A model generated the notes under the pieces. That model did no database searches, was not told where the DNA came from, and saw only the letters and a list, made by a program, of their open reading frames with translations. 64,000 nucleotides of DNA from an uncultured Clostridia bacterium. GTDB taxonomy: Bacteria; Bacillota; Clostridia; Oscillospirales; Oscillospiraceae. The DNA lies in assembly GCA_945915065.1 (NCBI GenBank), contig CAMEER010000001.1:1-64000 (forward strand), written 5' to 3'. Below are positions 50,078-59,175 of the stretch, piece after piece (the stretch's first letter is position 1; every line of letters begins with the position of its first letter). A program made the position numbers and the translations under genes.

Positions 50078-51558
50078 ACTGCTTCACCTGCCTTCTTCAG
50101 CACATAGGACAGCATGTCCTCCCGGTCGATCACGTCGTGATGCAGCACCCGGCGCTGCCGCAGACCCGCCAGATTGCGGGGAATGGGAACACCGGTCAAT
50201 GCGTGAAGCCGCTCCATCACGGCGAACTCGTCAGCCTGCGGCGCTTCTCCCAACCCCTCCAGCACGGCGGCAGGGAACTTGTAGGGCGATGCGGTGGACA
50301 GCACCACCACCGGGGCGTGACCGCCGCAGGCAGCCTTGTAGTCCTGAGCCACCTGCCATGCCACCGCCGTATGAGTGTCCGCCAGATAGTGATGCTCCTT
50401 CCACAGCTTCCTGATGGCCGCCTTGGTGGCATCGTCATCGCAGCAGCCGCTCCAGAAGATGGACTGGATCTTCTCCAGCAGGGCCTGCGGTACCTGATAG
50501 GCACCGGTCTGTTTCAGCTGCTCCATCAGTCCTGCCACCAGAGCGGTGTCACCGCTGAGCAGATACAGCAGCCGCTCCAGATTACTGGACACCAGAATGT
50601 CCATGGAGGGGGAGACAGTCTTATAGAAGGGGCGATTCCGGTCATAGCGGCCGGTGCGCAGGAACTCCGTCAGCACGTTGTTGGCATTGGAGGCGCAGAT
50701 AAGCCGGCCCACAGGCAGACCCAGCTCACGGGCGAAAAAGCCCGCCAGAATATCACCGAAGTTGCCGGTGGGTACGGCGAAATCCACCTTATCGCCCACG
50801 GTGATGCGGCCGGAGCGGCACAGATCCGCGTAGGAGCGGAAATAGTACACCACCTGCGGGGCCAGACGGCCGATGTTGATGGAGTTGGCGGAGGAGAGAC
50901 GCACCTGCTGTCCCGCCAGCAGCTTTTGCTGCTCCACGGCGGAAAAGATCTCCTTAACACCGGTCTGGGCATCGTCAAAGTTGCCGCGGACGGCGCACAC
51001 GCAGACGTTGCGGCCCTCCTGAGTCTCCATCTGCCGCTGCTGTACGGCGCTGACGCCGCCGTAGGGATAGAACACGATGATCTTTGTACCCGGCACGTCG
51101 CGGAAGCCCTCCATGGCGGCCTTACCGGTGTCGCCGCTGGTGGCGGTCAGGATCAAGATCTCGTCGTCCACGCCGCACTTTTCCCGGGAGGCGGTCATCA
51201 GCCGGGGCAGCATACTCAGCGCCACATCCTTGAAGGCGCTGGTGGGGCCGCGGAACAGCTCCAGCACCGCATCATCGCCCACCGGCACGGTGGGGGTCAG
51301 CTCCGGCGTCTCGAATTTGCCGTCGTAGGCGGCGCGGACAAGGGCGTCCATCTCCTCTTTGGAAAAAGAGGGCAGCAGCGCCGACAGGATCTCACGGGCC
51401 ATGGACAGGGTATCCATCTGCAATATCGCCTGCCAGTTCAGTTGGATACCGGACAGCGACGGCATGGTGTACAGACCGCCGTCGGGGGCAAGGCCCTGCA
51501 GAACCGCCTCGGCCGCCGTGGCGTGGATGTTTGCGTTTCTTGTGCTCTGATAGTTCAT
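50065..51558 (-). CDS. thrC: Threonine synthase
   Basis: The 497-residue enzyme is the longer bacterial/fungal-type threonine synthase. It has the N-terminal YQSTRNANIHATAAEAVLQG, PLP Lys110 in GPTSAFKDVALSML and the phosphate-binding TATSGDTGKAAMEGF. It makes threonine from phosphohomoserine. It heads thrC-thrB behind the promoter at 51640-51668. Confidence 0.97.
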   Translation of the reverse strand: MNYQSTRNANIHATAAEAVLQGLAPDGGLYTMPSLSGIQLNWQAILQMDTLSMAREILSALLPSFSKEEMDALVRAAYDGKFETPELTPTVPVGDDAVLELFRGPTSAFKDVALSMLPRLMTASREKCGVDDEILILTATSGDTGKAAMEGFRDVPGTKIIVFYPYGGVSAVQQRQMETQEGRNVCVCAVRGNFDDAQTGVKEIFSAVEQQKLLAGQQVRLSSANSINIGRLAPQVVYYFRSYADLCRSGRITVGDKVDFAVPTGNFGDILAGFFARELGLPVGRLICASNANNVLTEFLRTGRYDRNRPFYKTVSPSMDILVSSNLERLLYLLSGDTALVAGLMEQLKQTGAYQVPQALLEKIQSIFWSGCCDDDATKAAIRKLWKEHHYLADTHTAVAWQVAQDYKAACGGHAPVVVLSTASPYKFPAAVLEGLGEAPQADEFAVMERLHALTGVPIPRNLAGLRQRRVLHHDVIDREDMLSYVLKKAGEAVWSK

Positions 51559-51639
51559 CGTGGGTGAATCCTCCGGGTACTTTTCCCAAAAATTTTCTCG
51601 AAAAAAGCAAAAATTTCGCCTTGCATTTTCACGAAGAAT

Positions 51640-51668
51640 ATGATATATTGTTTCTCACAAAAAGTCAA
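51640..51668 (-). promoter_or_regulatory. Promoter of thrC-thrB
   Basis: On the minus strand TTGACT (51668-51663), a 17-bp spacer and TATCAT (51645-51640). The region 51559-51755 separates the divergent thr and lysC-asd genes. I find no clear T-box or lysine riboswitch in it. Confidence 0.8.
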
Positions 51669-51755
51669 GTGTTTTTTATATGAGGACAATATGTAAGTTT
51701 TTGTCTTTTTGTCCGTCAGAGAAAACACTTTGCACCTCACGAAAGGACGGTTGAT

Positions 51756-53087
51756 ATGTTAAAAGTAGCAAAATTCGGCGGTTCCTCCATGGCGGATGCC
51801 GTGCAATTTGCCAAAGTGAAGGCCATTGTGGAAAGCGATCCGGCCCGCCGCGTCATCGTGGTGTCCGCCCCCGGCAAACGGGACAAGGAGGATCATAAGG
51901 TGACGGATCTGCTGTATCTGTGCAGCGCCCACCTGAAATACGGCGTCAGCTGCGAGAAGATCTTTGCCCTGATCCGCAAGCGGTATCAGGAGATTGCCGA
52001 TGACTGCGGGCTGACTCTGGACCTGAATCGGGAGTTCGATGCCCTGTGGAAGCGGATGTGTGCCGGCGAGGCGGATCAGGAGTATCTGGCCTCCCGGGGT
52101 GAGTACTTCGCCGCCCGGCTGATGGCGGAGTATCTGGGCTATACCTTTTTGGACGCGGCCCTGTGGCTGCAGTTCAAATTTGACGGCACCGTGGATCAGG
52201 AGGCCAGTTATGAGGCCCTGCGCAAGGCGGCGGACGGCCAGCGGGTGGTGATCCCCGGCTTCTACGGTTCCATGCCCGACGGCAGGGTGGTGACCCTGAC
52301 CCGGGGCGGCAGCGATATCACCGGAGCGCTGGCGGCGGCGGCGCTGGACGCCGATGTGTACGAAAACTGGACAGACGTATCCGGTATCCTGATGGCGGAT
52401 CCCCGCATCGTGGAGAATCCGGCGCCCATTCGCCGGGTGACCTACAGCGAGCTGCGGGAGCTGAGTTATCTGGGCGCCCAGGTGCTCCATGAGGGCACGG
52501 TGTTCCCGGTGCGGGAGAAGAATATTCCCCTGAACATCCGCAACACCAACGAGCCCACCCATGACGGCACCATGATCCTCAGCAGCATCGACGATGAAAC
52601 GCAGGACGACAGCTTCATCACCGGTATTGCCGGCAAGAAGGGCTTTTCCATCATTACCGTCGCTAAAAGCGGCATGTCCTCGGAGCCCGGCTCTCTGCTG
52701 AAACTGCTGTCCATTCTGGCCAAGCACCAGATCAACGTGGAGTACGCGCCCTCCGGTATCGATACCGTTTCGCTGGTGGTGGAGGCCGCCAAGGTGTCCT
52801 CCTGCCTGTACAGCATTCTGGGTGAGATCCAGCAGGAGGTGCAGCCCGATACCATCCGCCTGACGGAGCATATCGCCGTGGTGGCGGCGGTGGGCCGGAA
52901 GATGGCCTTCCGTCTGGGCGTGTCCGGTAAGATCTTCAGCAAGCTGGGCGAGCACGGCGTCAATATCCGCATGATCACCCAGGGCCCCGAGGAGCTGAAC
53001 ATCATCGTGGGCGTGGAGGAAAAAGATTTTGAGCAGGCCATTCGTGTCCTGTATGACAGCTTTGTAAAGGAGGAAGTGGCAAAATGA
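51756..53087 (+). CDS. lysC: Aspartate kinase
   Basis: The 443-residue enzyme begins LKVAKFGGSSMADA, the phosphate-binding start of aspartokinases. It has TRGGSDITGALAA, then two C-terminal ACT regions (about 310-440: SSEPGSLLKLLSILAKHQIN and LGEHGVNIRMI) for feedback by lysine or threonine. It overlaps asd by 4 bp. Together with thrC-thrB this makes a compact aspartate-family set. Confidence 0.97.
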   Translation: MLKVAKFGGSSMADAVQFAKVKAIVESDPARRVIVVSAPGKRDKEDHKVTDLLYLCSAHLKYGVSCEKIFALIRKRYQEIADDCGLTLDLNREFDALWKRMCAGEADQEYLASRGEYFAARLMAEYLGYTFLDAALWLQFKFDGTVDQEASYEALRKAADGQRVVIPGFYGSMPDGRVVTLTRGGSDITGALAAAALDADVYENWTDVSGILMADPRIVENPAPIRRVTYSELRELSYLGAQVLHEGTVFPVREKNIPLNIRNTNEPTHDGTMILSSIDDETQDDSFITGIAGKKGFSIITVAKSGMSSEPGSLLKLLSILAKHQINVEYAPSGIDTVSLVVEAAKVSSCLYSILGEIQQEVQPDTIRLTEHIAVVAAVGRKMAFRLGVSGKIFSKLGEHGVNIRMITQGPEELNIIVGVEEKDFEQAIRVLYDSFVKEEVAK

Positions 53088-54091
53088 AACAGTTTCGGGT
53101 AGGAATCCTGGGCGCCACCGGCGCGGTGGGCCGTGAGATGATGAAGATTTTGGAGGAACGCAAGTTCCCCGTGGCAGAGCTGCGTCCCATCGCCAGCGAG
53201 CGCAGCGCAGGCACCAAGCTGCCCGCAGGCGGCGGCGAGGTGGAGGTGGTGGCCGCCTCCGACAGTGCCTTTGAGGGGCTGGATCTGGTGTTGGGTGCGG
53301 CGGAGAATGATATCGCCAAGCAGTACGCGCCCGCCATCGTCAAGGCCGGTGCGGTATTCGTGGACAACTCCAGCGCCTTCCGTCTGGACAAGGACGTGCC
53401 GCTGGTGATCCCGGAGATCAACCCCGAGGACGTGAAGTGGCACAAGGGCATCATCTCCAACCCCAACTGCACCACCATCGTGTCGCTGGTGGCCATCAAC
53501 GCCCTGAACCAGTTGAGTCCCATCGAGAGCATCGTGGCCTCCAGCTATCAGGCAGTCAGCGGCGCAGGCGCAGACGGCCCCATCGAGCTGATGGCAGAGG
53601 TGGACGCGCTGAGCAGGGGCGAAAGCTACCAGCCCAAGGTGTTCCAGTATCAGATCGCCTATAACGTCATCCCCCAGATCGGCGGCGAGGCCTTCGAGGG
53701 CTACACCTCCGAGGAGATGAAGATGCAGAACGAGGGCCGCAAGATCCTGCACCTGCCCGACCTGAAGGTCAGCTGCACCTGCGTCCGCGTTCCCGTGGTT
53801 CGCAGCCACAGCGTATCCATCGTGGTGCGTACCAAGGATAAGATCAGCGTGGCCGACGCCAAGGCCGCCATCGCCAAGGCGGCAGGCTGCCGCCTGGTGG
53901 ACGATCTCAAGAACAAGCAGTATCCCATGCCGCTGGATACCTCCGATCAGGACATCGTGTTTGTGGGCCGCATCCGGGACGACCTTACCAGCGACAACGG
54001 CCTGAACCTCTGGTGCTGCGGCGATCAGGTGCGCAAGGGCGCCGCCACCAACACCGTGCAGATTGCCGAGCTGGCCATGGGCATCAAGTAA
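53084..54091 (+). CDS. asd: Aspartate-semialdehyde dehydrogenase
   Basis: The 335-residue enzyme has the NADP-binding GATGAVG (10-16), catalytic Cys129 in SNPNCTTI, and the later SYQAVSGAG and FVGRIRDD blocks. It reduces aspartyl phosphate to the semialdehyde shared by lysine, threonine and methionine synthesis. It overlaps the aspartate kinase gene. Confidence 0.98.
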   Translation: MKQFRVGILGATGAVGREMMKILEERKFPVAELRPIASERSAGTKLPAGGGEVEVVAASDSAFEGLDLVLGAAENDIAKQYAPAIVKAGAVFVDNSSAFRLDKDVPLVIPEINPEDVKWHKGIISNPNCTTIVSLVAINALNQLSPIESIVASSYQAVSGAGADGPIELMAEVDALSRGESYQPKVFQYQIAYNVIPQIGGEAFEGYTSEEMKMQNEGRKILHLPDLKVSCTCVRVPVVRSHSVSIVVRTKDKISVADAKAAIAKAAGCRLVDDLKNKQYPMPLDTSDQDIVFVGRIRDDLTSDNGLNLWCCGDQVRKGAATNTVQIAELAMGIK

Positions 54092-54105
54092 GACGCACCT
54101 ATTGC

Positions 54106-54153
54106 GCATAAAAAACACAGCTCTCCGCGAAAGCGGAGAGCTGTGTTTTTTCG
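54106..54153. terminator. Bidirectional terminator after asd
   Basis: AAAACACAGCTCTCCGC and GCGGAGAGCTGTGTTTT pair perfectly around GAAA, with T runs on both strands. Confidence 0.93.
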
Positions 54154-54166
54154 ATGTATACGGGGA

Positions 54167-54898
54167 TCATTCCCGCGTCAGATCATATTGGCTCTTGCTG
54201 CCGCCGTTCAACATTTCCAGTCCCAGCACGCTCAGGTCGCCGTCCCACTCCACATACATGTGATCCGGCGCGAACCGCATCAGGAAGCTCGTCGGCACTC
54301 TCTGGCTCCCGATGAAATGTCCGCCGGTCGTCTCGACCTTGAACAGGAAGCCATCCTCGCCATCCGGCAGGAGCTTATTGGAGTCGATGATGCCGCCGTA
54401 GTTTTCATAATCGATATCGGCCCAGCATTCTCCGAATTTCAGATAGTAGGTCACTTCCGCGCTGTATTTCCCGTTGTCGGCATATTCACTGGCCTGATAG
54501 TAAGTACCGTCGCACTCCGCCATATTGTTCAGCTCTTCCACGAACGCCATCCATTCCTCGTCGCCCAGCGGCGCGCCGCTGGCCAGCTCGCAGGCGTCAT
54601 CCACCGAGATATACTCGCGGGAGCGGATGTCCTGCTCCAGCAGCTGCGCATAGCGGTAGGAGGCATCCTCCAGCTCGCCATAATTGCTGACCTTTTCTTT
54701 CTCCTCGCGGGACAGTGCATTATAGGCCCGGAACGCCTTTTTCAGCGCCCGCGCCGTCTTGTCGTTGATCTCGTCTGTCATCTGCGCCTTGACAGTCTCG
54801 ATCCGTTCTTCCGTTTCTCTAACGGCTTTGCTTTTGCAGGCCGTCAGAGACAGTGCCATCACCAGAACCAGAAGCAGCGCTATGATCTTTTTCATCAT
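54167..54898 (-). CDS. Putative lipoprotein of unknown function
   Basis: The 243-residue product has the lipobox LTAC (Cys21) after a strong signal peptide. Residues 25-95 are charged and helical (ETEERIETVKAQMTDEINDK), with coiled-coil tendency and a KKAFRAYNALSREEKEKV block. The C-terminal 140 residues are beta-rich. The N-terminal block resembles bacterial Ig-like or FIVAR-type spacers, but I assign no family. GGAGGAGAAAAAAG lies upstream. It is convergent with asd. Confidence 0.75.
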   Translation of the reverse strand: MMKKIIALLLVLVMALSLTACKSKAVRETEERIETVKAQMTDEINDKTARALKKAFRAYNALSREEKEKVSNYGELEDASYRYAQLLEQDIRSREYISVDDACELASGAPLGDEEWMAFVEELNNMAECDGTYYQASEYADNGKYSAEVTYYLKFGECWADIDYENYGGIIDSNKLLPDGEDGFLFKVETTGGHFIGSQRVPTSFLMRFAPDHMYVEWDGDLSVLGLEMLNGGSKSQYDLTRE

Positions 54899-55035
54899 CT
54901 TTTTTCTCCTCCGTTTTTTGCCGTCCGCCGGGATCGTCCCGTTTATTAATATAACTATTATATACGCTTCGCCCGGTCAAGGCAATTACCCGACTGCATA
55001 GTCGCGTATAAATTTTTGCCGGCTGCCCCGTCGCG

Positions 55036-55078
55036 GCACAGGAAAGAAGAACCACCTAAAGGTGGTTTTTCTTTCCAT
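55036..55078 (-). terminator. Hairpin between the two lipoprotein genes
   Basis: GGAAAGAAGAACCACC and GGTGGTTTTTCTTTCC form a near-perfect stem around TAAA. It ends the gene at 55089-55958. Confidence 0.8.
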
Positions 55079-55088
55079 CATAAACCCG

Positions 55089-55958
55089 TTATCTGACCTT
55101 TACGCTGCCATAGGCGAAAGAGGTTTCCGATTCCAGCGTGATGTCGATGGTCATGGGCGTCTCGGTATCCGTAGCCAGCACCTCGGCAACGGGAATGTAG
55201 ACCGCGTATTCGCCCTCTGTCAGCGGCGAAAGCTCCATACTGTCGCCTTTGCCGGAGGAATCGCTCCGCGTATAGTGGCCGGTGCCGTTGATCTCGCGGT
55301 AGTAGCAATACTTGCCCTCCTCGGTGCCGAACTGATAGCCGTCGCCATAATTGATGGTCATCTGCACACCGCCGGGGATCTCAAACACATTGGTATACGT
55401 ATTCTTCACCGTGTAGGTGATCTCCATGAACAGCATGCCGTCATCCGTCACCCAACCGCTGCCGGATTCCGCGGGCGCATAGGTTTCTGCACCCAGCATG
55501 CGAGCATAATTGATTCCGGTGATGGTCACGTCGGCGATGCCGTTATCGCCAAGCGTCTCGCCCATGTTCACCTGCGGACGCTCCATGGGGACATAGCTGT
55601 AGGTATCGCCCTCCAGCCGCGTCACCTTGCCGTCCTCAATGACGATCTTATATTCTTCAATATTCGGCTCATATCCGCTTACCAGCGAGCCGTTTTCCAC
55701 CCGGTAATTTCTGCTCTCGCTGGATGAGCCGGAACGGCCATTCTTGCTGTCCAGCTTCTTCACCGTATCCTGCGTAATGGTCATGGGCCATCCGTTATCC
55801 TCGCGTACCCATTCGCCGCACAGGTCGGCCATTGTCACGCTCTTGGCGGACACCTTGCCGCTGTCCTTGCCGCTATCGCTGCCGCCGCCTTCGCCGCTGC
55901 AGGCCACAAGACTCAGCACCATCAGCAGCACCAGCAGGATGCTTGTCAATCTTTTCAT
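55089..55958 (-). CDS. Putative lipoprotein with lipocalin- or Ig-like C-terminal domain
   Basis: The 289-residue product has lipobox LVAC (Cys20), then a short Gly/Ser/Lys linker. The first domain, at about 40-135, has LCGEWVRED and repeated short strands of the lipocalin-like kind (GSLVSGYEPNIEEYKIVIED). The second, at about 140-289, resembles DUF4352-like immunoglobulin folds (MLFMEITYTVKNTYTNVFEI). Function unknown. GGAGGAGC lies upstream. The AT-rich stretch on its 5' side carries an unusual inverted repeat. Confidence 0.75.
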   Translation of the reverse strand: MKRLTSILLVLLMVLSLVACSGEGGGSDSGKDSGKVSAKSVTMADLCGEWVREDNGWPMTITQDTVKKLDSKNGRSGSSSESRNYRVENGSLVSGYEPNIEEYKIVIEDGKVTRLEGDTYSYVPMERPQVNMGETLGDNGIADVTITGINYARMLGAETYAPAESGSGWVTDDGMLFMEITYTVKNTYTNVFEIPGGVQMTINYGDGYQFGTEEGKYCYYREINGTGHYTRSDSSGKGDSMELSPLTEGEYAVYIPVAEVLATDTETPMTIDITLESETSFAYGSVKVR

Positions 55959-55993
55959 ATTTGCTCCTCCATGTTGTTGTAATATGGAAATAT

Positions 55994-56133
55994 GGAAAGG
56001 TGTACTTTTACAAATTGCAAAGCTACGCCTTTCCTAATACAAGTATACAGAAATTTCCCGCGTTTTCAAGGGGGAAATTAACGGTCAAGCGCAGAAAATA
56101 CCGGTTTGCAAATGTACACCTTTCCAAATTTTT
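55994..56133. repeat. Inverted repeat GGAAAGGTGTAC with CTTTSCAAATT motifs
   Basis: GGAAAGGTGTAC (55994-56005) and its exact complement GTACACCTTTCC (56114-56125) lie 108 bp apart. TTTGCAAT/TTTGCAAAT sits beside each arm. CTTTCCAAATTTTT (56120-56133) recurs at 57361-57374, and a related CTTTGCAAATT occurs near 56155. The elements flank the AT-rich 5' region of the lipoprotein gene and may be binding sites. Confidence 0.6.
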
Positions 56134-56174
56134 ACCCGTTTTGTTTAAGGGAACTTTGCAAATTCCGCGGGAAT

Positions 56175-56215
56175 AAGAAACCGGGACGGCATAGGCCGTC
56201 CCGGTTTCTTATTCC
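56175..56215 (-). terminator. Terminator after the DUF6179-like gene
   Basis: GAATAAGAAACCGGGACGG and CCGTCCCGGTTTCTTATTC pair perfectly around a CATAGG loop. It lies at the 3' end of the minus-strand pair. Confidence 0.85.
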
Positions 56216-56655
56216 CGCCATGTGTCGCTGCTCTGGTCGAACATGACCTGCACGGCACTGTCCCTCGGCGGCGCGGCGCTTTTCAGTGACGCGTTCAGCG
56301 CGGAAAGCTCCTTGATCGCTCCGGCCAGCTCCTTGATCTCCCGCACGGCGATCTCGTCGCCGGACATGTGAGCCGCCGTCTCCGGCGTGGCAGCCGCTTT
56401 CAGGGCGAGACCTGCCGTATAGAACACAGATCCCAACAGAAGCTGCGCCTTCTCCGCCGGGAGGGAGCTGCTTTGGCCGCGGCTCCATGTGTCCGCCTGC
56501 CGTGCCAGCAGCGTCAGGCTTTCGGCGCGGAGACGTGCCATATCCCTGTCGGATACCAGACCGCAGCGCTGTCCCTCCGCCAGCAGCGACATGAGATAGG
56601 CCCGGCCGTCCAGCGCCTGTGGGTCAATGCGGCTGCGCCCTTCCAGCTCAGTCAT
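56209..56655 (-). CDS. DUF6179-like protein, short form
   Basis: ATG 56655 follows CAGGAGGTCAC and overlaps the stop of the upstream gene by 8 bp. The 148-residue product is helical. LLARQADTWSRGQSSSLPAE, then KAQLLLGSVFYTAGLALKAA, resembles the N-terminal part of DUF6179 proteins, which are usually much longer. So this is either a minimal or a truncated form. It always seems to sit beside a DUF6323-like gene, as here. Function unknown; family assignment is from memory of the pattern. Confidence 0.6.
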   Translation of the reverse strand: MTELEGRSRIDPQALDGRAYLMSLLAEGQRCGLVSDRDMARLRAESLTLLARQADTWSRGQSSSLPAEKAQLLLGSVFYTAGLALKAAATPETAAHMSGDEIAVREIKELAGAIKELSALNASLKSAAPPRDSAVQVMFDQSSDTWRE

Positions 56656-57130
56656 TCGTGACCTCCTGCCGCGGCAGCGGTGCTGCATATCGTTGGCGCA
56701 GCTTGCGGGCCATCTCCGGCAGGGCCGTTCCCGCCAGCAATTCCAGCGAGCCGCGGCACTGTCCGTCAAAGGCGCGCTTCATATACGTCAGCAGCGCCGC
56801 GTCCCCCACACGGTCCTCCGTCTCATTTTTGAAGTGGTAGAACAGATCCACCAGTGTATGCAATGCCGCCTCATAGTTGTCCCGGGTCAGATACGGCGAG
56901 TCGCAGAAGGTCAGGATCAGCTGCTCCAGAATGCCGCCGCCCAGCTCCACACGCCCCGTCTTCCGCAGCGCTCCGGAGCGGGTATCCAGCAGCGCCTGGA
57001 CCTGTGCCGGCGTCAGCTGCAGGCCGTATGCTGCCGTGGACGCATTGCATTCCAGCAGGGCTTCCATCTGTTTAGCCTGCGTCAGAGTACCGCCCTCTGT
57101 GAACAGTGTCAACCCAAGATCGAATGCCAT
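56648..57130 (-). CDS. DUF6323-like protein
   Basis: The 160-residue product is helical and cytoplasmic. The blocks LLECNASTAAYGLQLTPAQV, GRVELGGGILEQLILTFCDS and DLFYHFKNETEDRVGDAALL fit the DUF6323 pattern as I remember it. It is first of a two-gene unit with the DUF6179-like gene, with an overlapping stop and start. The pair is found in Clostridia and has no known function. Confidence 0.62.
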   Translation of the reverse strand: MAFDLGLTLFTEGGTLTQAKQMEALLECNASTAAYGLQLTPAQVQALLDTRSGALRKTGRVELGGGILEQLILTFCDSPYLTRDNYEAALHTLVDLFYHFKNETEDRVGDAALLTYMKRAFDGQCRGSLELLAGTALPEMARKLRQRYAAPLPRQEVTND

Positions 57131-57437
57131 GGCACGCCCTCCTCCGGAAAATCACGCAGAGCCGTTTCCGGCCCTGCGAAGTTACTATATATTATATTAT
57201 ACCACATTTTGGTGTTTTTCGCAATGTGTTCCGGCGAAACTGCCGCAAAAGGAGGGGCAGGAAAAACAAAAAGACCCCCGGCGGAGCCGGAGATCTGCCC
57301 TTCAAAAAAGAGGGGTGTATTTTACATTTTAGCACTGTGGTTTGCTAAATTCAAGGGGAACTTTCCAAATTTTTCAATTTCAGCGCAGGGCATGAAAACA
57401 GGCACTTTTTTGGCGCATATTTTGGATTATTTGCGGC
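57131..57437. other. Intergenic region between the DUF6323-like gene and the pyrG promoter
   Basis: About 300 bp without a supported gene. It is AT-rich (ACTATATATTATATTATACC near 57185-57204 could give a minus-strand -10). It has a GC-rich imperfect stem near 57280 and one copy of CTTTCCAAATTTTT (57361-57374) shared with the 56.1 kb region. Confidence 0.6.
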
Positions 57438-57466
57438 TTGACGGAAGAAAATCATCCGATTACAAT
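57438..57466 (+). promoter_or_regulatory. Promoter of pyrG
   Basis: TTGACG (57438-57443), a 17-bp spacer and TACAAT (57461-57466). A GC-rich hairpin, GCTCCGC-GGCCG-GCGGAGC (57490-57508), lies in the 65-nt UTR before the ribosome site; whether it regulates is unknown. Confidence 0.8.
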
Positions 57467-57536
57467 GTACCATATTTTTGTGAGCGTTCGGCTCCGCGGC
57501 CGGCGGAGCGGGTGCGTGAAAGGGAGCAGGGAACTG

Positions 57537-59129
57537 ATGATGAAGTATGTATTTGTCACCGGCGGCGTGGTGTCCGGCCTGGGGAAGGGCATCTGCGCAG
57601 CGTCGCTGGGCCGTCTTCTCAAGCAGCGGGGACTGCGGGTGCGCAACCAGAAATTCGACCCCTATCTCAATGTGGACCCCGGCACCATGAGCCCCTATCA
57701 GCACGGCGAGGTATTCGTCACCGACGACGGTGCCGAGACCGACCTGGATCTGGGCCACTACGAGCGGTTTGTGGATGAGAGCCTGACGGGCCGCTGCTCC
57801 GTCTCCTCGGGACGGGTCTATTGGGATCTGCTGAACCGGGAGCGGCAGGGCGCGTTTCTGGGGGGCACTGTCCAGATCATCCCCCACGTCACCGACGAGA
57901 TCAAAAGCCATATCTATGCCATGGAGCAGGAGGATGTGGACGTGCTGATCTGTGAGATCGGCGGCACCGTGGGCGATATTGAGAGCCAGCCGTTTCTGGA
58001 GGCCATCCGGCAGGTGGCGGTGGAAAAGGGGCGGGAGAACGTGGTGTACATCCATGTGCCCCTGATCGTCCAGATTCCCGGCAGCGGCGAGCTGAAAAGC
58101 AAGCCCACCCAGCACTCCGTCAAGGAGCTGCTGTCCCTGGGCATCCAGCCGGATATTCTGGTATGCCGCTCCGATGTGCCCATTCCGGAGGATATGCGCC
58201 GCAAGATCGCCCTGTTCTGCAATATGTCGGAGGAGTGCGTCATCCAGAACACCACTGCCGGTACCCTGTACGAGGTGCCGCTGCTGCTGCAGAAGGAGAG
58301 ACTGGACGAGATCGTGTGCCGCAAGCTGGGGCTGGATTGTCCCGCGGCGGACATGACCCATTGGGCGGCCATGGTGGAGGACATCAAAAACGCCAAAAAG
58401 GAAGTCACCATCGCACTGGTGGGAAAATATGTCCAGCTGCACGACGCCTATCTCAGTGTCGAGGAATCCCTGTTCCATGCCGGTACCGCCTGCGGCGGGG
58501 TGGTGCATATCCGGTGGATCGATTCGGAGACCGTTACGCCGGAGAATGTGGCCCAGAAGCTGGCCGGCTGCAGCGGCGTGCTGGTGCCCGGCGGCTTCGG
58601 CGACCGGGGCATCGAGGGGATGATCGCCGCCGCCCGATACGCCCGGGAAAGCGGCCTGCCTTACTTCGGCATCTGTCTGGGTATGCAGATCGCCGTCATT
58701 GAATTTGCCCGCCATGTGCTGGGCTGGGCCGACGCACACTCCACCGAAATGGCGCCCCAGACCACCCATCCCGTCATCGACCTGATGCCGGATCAGGTGG
58801 GCGTCAGCAGCAAGGGCGGCACCATGCGGCTGGGCCAGTATCCCTGCGTGCTGGCGGCGGACAGCCGCGCCCGCGCCCTGTACGGTCAGGCGGAGATCAG
58901 CGAGCGGCACCGCCACCGTTACGAGTTCAACAACGATTTCCGGAACCGCATTACCGCCGCCGGACTGCTGCCTGTGGGTACGTCGCCGGACGGCCGTCTG
59001 GTGGAGATCGTGGAGAATCCCGCCCACCCGTGGTTCGTGGGCGTGCAGTTCCATCCGGAGTTCAAGAGCCGTCCTGACCGGCCCCATCCCCTGTTCAAGG
59101 GCTTTGTGGCGGCAGCTTTGGAGAAATAA
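57537..59129 (+). CDS. pyrG: CTP synthase
   Basis: The start is ATG 57537, with ATG 57540 ([16 protein letters not shown]) an equal alternative. The 530-residue enzyme has an N-terminal amidoligase domain (about 1-267) with [17 protein letters not shown], and a class I glutamine amidotransferase domain with Cys380 in FGICLGMQ and, in the last 40 residues, the catalytic His and Glu in [12 protein letters not shown]. It makes CTP from UTP, ATP and glutamine. It is monocistronic with its own promoter and terminator. Confidence 0.98.
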   Translation: MMKYVFVTGGVVSGLGKGICAASLGRLLKQRGLRVRNQKFDPYLNVDPGTMSPYQHGEVFVTDDGAETDLDLGHYERFVDESLTGRCSVSSGRVYWDLLNRERQGAFLGGTVQIIPHVTDEIKSHIYAMEQEDVDVLICEIGGTVGDIESQPFLEAIRQVAVEKGRENVVYIHVPLIVQIPGSGELKSKPTQHSVKELLSLGIQPDILVCRSDVPIPEDMRRKIALFCNMSEECVIQNTTAGTLYEVPLLLQKERLDEIVCRKLGLDCPAADMTHWAAMVEDIKNAKKEVTIALVGKYVQLHDAYLSVEESLFHAGTACGGVVHIRWIDSETVTPENVAQKLAGCSGVLVPGGFGDRGIEGMIAAARYARESGLPYFGICLGMQIAVIEFARHVLGWADAHSTEMAPQTTHPVIDLMPDQVGVSSKGGTMRLGQYPCVLAADSRARALYGQAEISERHRHRYEFNNDFRNRITAAGLLPVGTSPDGRLVEIVENPAHPWFVGVQFHPEFKSRPDRPHPLFKGFVAAALEK

Positions 59130-59130
59130 G

Positions 59131-59175
59131 GAAAGAGCGACCCGTTACCGCCGGTAACGGGCCGCTCTTTCCTTA
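59131..59175. terminator. Bidirectional terminator after pyrG
   Basis: GGAAAGAGCG-A-CCCGTTACC pairs with GGTAACGGG-C-CGCTCTTTCC around GCC. It ends both pyrG and the minus-strand operon. Confidence 0.88.

Noticed and set aside
51559..51755. Possible T-box or lysine riboswitch between thrC and lysC
   Set aside because: No T-box core (AGGGTGG) or lysine-riboswitch blocks were seen on either strand; only a promoter for thrC could be supported.
57467..57536. CTP-dependent reiterative-transcription control of pyrG as in Bacillus
   Set aside because: The predicted start region lacks the GGGC initial sequence that mechanism needs. The UTR hairpin has no T run, so it is not a clear attenuator.
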